In this document: positions 6,598 to 8,520 of the stretch, piece by piece
Position numbering within the stretch: position 1 is the first letter of the stretch
Layout: the number at the start of each line of letters is the position of its first letter
Origin: Phycisphaerae bacterium
GTDB lineage: Bacteria; Planctomycetota; Phycisphaerae; UBA1845
DNA: 8,520 bases
Assembly: GCA_021604825.1 (NCBI GenBank)
Contig: BQJS01000206.1
Location: 1 to 8,520 of the forward strand
Reading direction: 5' to 3'
The notes under the pieces: model-generated
What the model was told of the DNA's origin: nothing
The model's input: the letters and a program-made list of their open reading frames with translations, nothing else
The model's database searches: none
Program-made: the position numbers and the translations under genes

Positions 6598-7224
6598 ATG
6601 ATCTACGACATTTCTCCCGCCATCACGGATCAACTCGCGGTTTGGCCTGGGGACACACCGCCGTCGCGCGAAGTTTTGTGCGACATGGCCAACGGTGACA
6701 ATCTCACGCTTTCGTCTTTGCGGGCTACGGTACATCTCGGCGCCCACGCCGACGCCCCCAGCCACTATGGCGAGAATGCCCGGACGATCGAAGATCAACC
6801 GCTGGACTTGTATGTCGGCCCGTGCGAGGTGATTCACGTTTCGGCGAAATCGGGCACTCGTATTGGCGTGGAGATTCTTCCCGACAAACTTAAAGCACCG
6901 CGATTGCTCTTGGCCACGGAATCCTACCCGGATCCCAACCGCTTCAACGAAGACTTCGCCGCATTGGAGCCTGCGCTCATCGACGAGATCAGCCGACAGG
7001 GCGTCAAGTTGGTCGGCATCGACACGCCCAGCGTCGATCTGTTTTCATCGAAGGATCTGCCAGCCCACAAGGTATGCCTGCGTAACGACGTGAGCATTCT
7101 GGAAGGGCTGCGGCTGGCAGAGGTACCTGACGGCGTGTACGAGTTGATTGCGCTGCCGCTGAAGCTCGTGGGGTTTGATGCCAGTCCGGTGCGGGCCATC
7201 TTGCGAACTCTTGATAGAGACTGA
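6598..7224 (+). CDS. kynB: Kynurenine formamidase (arylformamidase), KynB type
   Basis: This metal-dependent hydrolase of the cyclase family converts N-formylkynurenine to kynurenine and formate. It has 208 residues from the ATG at 6598, the usual size. The metal-binding motif is complete: H46, H50, D52 and H56 in HLGAHADAPSH. The KynB-specific GIDTPSVD stretch and the closing YELIALPLKLVGFDASPVRA match the bacterial enzyme well and separate it from other cyclase-family proteins such as isatin hydrolase. The start could also be GTG at 6589, three codons earlier; neither has a clear ribosome site, and the family's N-terminus (IYDISP) favours the ATG. It is directly downstream of the dioxygenase that makes its substrate, and it is the last gene of the operon. 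Confidence 0.95.
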   Translation: MIYDISPAITDQLAVWPGDTPPSREVLCDMANGDNLTLSSLRATVHLGAHADAPSHYGENARTIEDQPLDLYVGPCEVIHVSAKSGTRIGVEILPDKLKAPRLLLATESYPDPNRFNEDFAALEPALIDEISRQGVKLVGIDTPSVDLFSSKDLPAHKVCLRNDVSILEGLRLAEVPDGVYELIALPLKLVGFDASPVRAILRTLDRD

Positions 7225-7233
7225 TCTTGGGTT

Positions 7234-7268
7234 GCAGGCTTCACAATTGACGTTCAGGCTGAAGCTGC
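7234..7268 (+). other. Possible weak hairpin after the kynurenine operon
   Basis: GCAGGCTTCA at 7234-7243 can pair with TGAAGCTGC at 7260-7268 if one G bulges out, giving a 9-pair stem with a 16-base loop. It begins 10 bases after the kynB stop, where a transcription terminator would be expected. There is no T-tract behind it, so it is not a standard intrinsic terminator. The same stretch also contains TTCAGGCTGAA (7253-7263), a tight inverted repeat. Confidence 0.25.
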
Positions 7269-7289
7269 CTCGAAACAATATCGTTTCAG

Positions 7290-7318
7290 TTGATGCCGAT
7301 TCAAGTGCCTAATATAGT
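7290..7318 (+). promoter_or_regulatory. Sigma70-like promoter for the exported-protein gene
   Basis: TTGATG at 7290-7295 and TATAGT at 7313-7318 are 17 bases apart, the ideal spacing. The -35 matches four of six consensus bases and the -10 five of six. Transcription would start near 7325, leaving a leader of roughly 60 bases before the ATG at 7384. This makes the last gene independent of the kynurenine operon. Confidence 0.5.
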
Positions 7319-7383
7319 AATGGTGTAGATACACGAATCTGACAGCGTGACGGTTCCGCTCCGTTGCGCTTGGAGTGCCAGCG

Positions 7384-8478
7384 ATGAATCAAAACCAGAG
7401 AATCAGACGGTCACGCGTCGGCGTCAAACTGTTGGGGCTGTTGGCTGCTGTCATGATCACGCAAGCAGTGGTTCCTGCGGCGCTTGCTGACGACACGCTG
7501 GCTTACCGTCGGCAGTTTCAGGCGCTCGATCCTTCCGATGTTGCTGGACACATGAATCTGGCCAAGTGGTGTCGCGAACAAGAGGCATGGGAGTTGCTGG
7601 AGAAGCAATGCGATTATCTTTTACGTCTGGAACCGGACCACGCGATGGCCAAGGTGTATCGCGAACTTGCCCGGAGCAAGAACAACAGCACACCCGACGA
7701 CAACTCCAGCGCATCCGGTCCGAACACAACGAGCGGGCCTGGCAATCGCAAACCGAGTACACCGATTCGCGAACTAACGAATGAAGAGATTCAAATTCTA
7801 CGGCGTAGCGAATTGGCGCTGAATCGCCCGGAACGGGTACCGGTTAACTTTAAAAATCGGGTCCTCGATCGATTCTGGAACTATCTGTCGATGCGCGAGA
7901 ATCTGGGGCCGAGAGATCGTGCGACATTCAATCGATTGCGGCCAGCCACCCGGAAGGCTCAATTTATCCTTGGCAAGATCCAAAGTTACGAGCGGGCGAG
8001 TTTGGAGGATTCGCCATTTGTGGATGAATTCTCGAAAGATATCGAAATTGAAGACGACCCGGCGATGTTTCGTGCGTTCAAAAGTCCGCGCGTCTCCGGT
8101 GTGATTCTTAGTTCGTGCGCGACAGCCCGATGCCATGGCGGACGTGATGCGGGCGACTTCATGTTGTTCAACGAGCGGGTCATGAACGACAGGTTGCACT
8201 ACGCGAATTACATGGCGCTAAACGAATACGAGAAGGACGGCGAACGACTCATCAACCGCGACAATCCGCAACGCAGCCTGCTCCTCATCTTTGGTCAGCC
8301 CCAAACCACTGGACCGGGAAGTGACCATCCTACGGAGGTCGACGTCGTTTTCCCCAATGCCAGAAACACCAAATACCGAAACTTGTTAAGTTGGATCGCA
8401 AGCCTCGACGTCATCCAACCGGATTATGGATTTTCACTAGACGAACCTGCGAAGACCAGCAAGGGTTCAAAGCCTTAG
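7384..8478 (+). CDS. Exported protein with TPR-like N-terminus and C-x4-C-H-G-G motif, function unknown
   Basis: The protein has 364 residues. It begins with a basic stretch and a hydrophobic core typical of a Sec signal peptide; the likely cut is after A35 (AALA-DD). Residues about 36-100 resemble a TPR or related helical repeat (MNLAKWCREQEAWELLEKQC, then LLRLEPDHAMAKVYREL). A Ser/Asn/Gly-rich linker covers about 100-125. The C-terminal half carries C245-ATAR-C250-H251-G-G followed by AGDFMLFNE, which could attach a c-type haem (C-x4-C-H spacing) or bind a metal; the usual haem motif is C-x2-C-H. From memory, planctomycetes have many exported proteins with similar Cys/His motifs. The ATG at 7384 is chosen because GGAG at 7372-7375 lies 8 bases before it; the GTG at 7375 overlaps that site. 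It has no evident link to tryptophan breakdown. It probably acts in the periplasm. Confidence 0.88.
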   Translation: MNQNQRIRRSRVGVKLLGLLAAVMITQAVVPAALADDTLAYRRQFQALDPSDVAGHMNLAKWCREQEAWELLEKQCDYLLRLEPDHAMAKVYRELARSKNNSTPDDNSSASGPNTTSGPGNRKPSTPIRELTNEEIQILRRSELALNRPERVPVNFKNRVLDRFWNYLSMRENLGPRDRATFNRLRPATRKAQFILGKIQSYERASLEDSPFVDEFSKDIEIEDDPAMFRAFKSPRVSGVILSSCATARCHGGRDAGDFMLFNERVMNDRLHYANYMALNEYEKDGERLINRDNPQRSLLLIFGQPQTTGPGSDHPTEVDVVFPNARNTKYRNLLSWIASLDVIQPDYGFSLDEPAKTSKGSKP

Positions 8479-8520
8479 TCCCATCAACTGGTTTTCTTGA
8501 AAGCAGGCCCTTCGTTGTCA

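Overview
The window looks like chromosomal DNA from a free-living bacterium of moderate GC content. My best guess is a planctomycete of the Rhodopirellula/Pirellulaceae kind. The guess rests on a secreted orphan protein with a TPR-like start and a C-x4-C-H-G-G motif, on weak or absent Shine-Dalgarno sequences before many of the genes, and on a kynurenine gene set that closely resembles the eukaryotic enzymes. No rRNA, tRNA or other taxonomic marker is present, so this is inference. No mobile element, CRISPR array or RNA gene was seen.

Layout. Positions 1-1778 lie on the minus strand. They hold a small Pro/Ala/Lys-rich protein (1191-1778), then a long proline-free coiled-coil protein (93-1151), then the first 12 codons of a probable third gene that runs off the left edge (1-37). 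A 215-base divergent intergenic region (1779-1993) contains two short inverted repeats. On the plus strand follow five tightly spaced genes: ACMS decarboxylase (1994-3037), kynureninase (3091-4404), kynurenine 3-monooxygenase (4397-5761), tryptophan 2,3-dioxygenase (5797-6579) and kynurenine formamidase (6598-7224). After a 159-base gap with a good sigma70-like promoter comes an exported protein of unknown function (7384-8478).

How the genes work together. The dioxygenase opens the tryptophan ring to N-formylkynurenine, KynB removes formate to give kynurenine, the monooxygenase makes 3-hydroxykynurenine, and KynU splits it to alanine and 3-hydroxyanthranilate. The ACMS decarboxylase acts one step further on, after 3-hydroxyanthranilate 3,4-dioxygenase, and that dioxygenase is not in the window. 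Having the decarboxylase in the operon suggests that at least part of the flux goes to catabolism (2-aminomuconate semialdehyde and onward) and not only to quinolinate and NAD. The gene order is close to the reverse of the pathway order.

The enzymes themselves are well-known families. The points most worth a second look are the membrane tail on the monooxygenase, the missing dioxygenase step, the possible haem-binding motif in the exported protein, and the uncharacterised coiled-coil gene pair. I found no clear evidence of a wholly new system.
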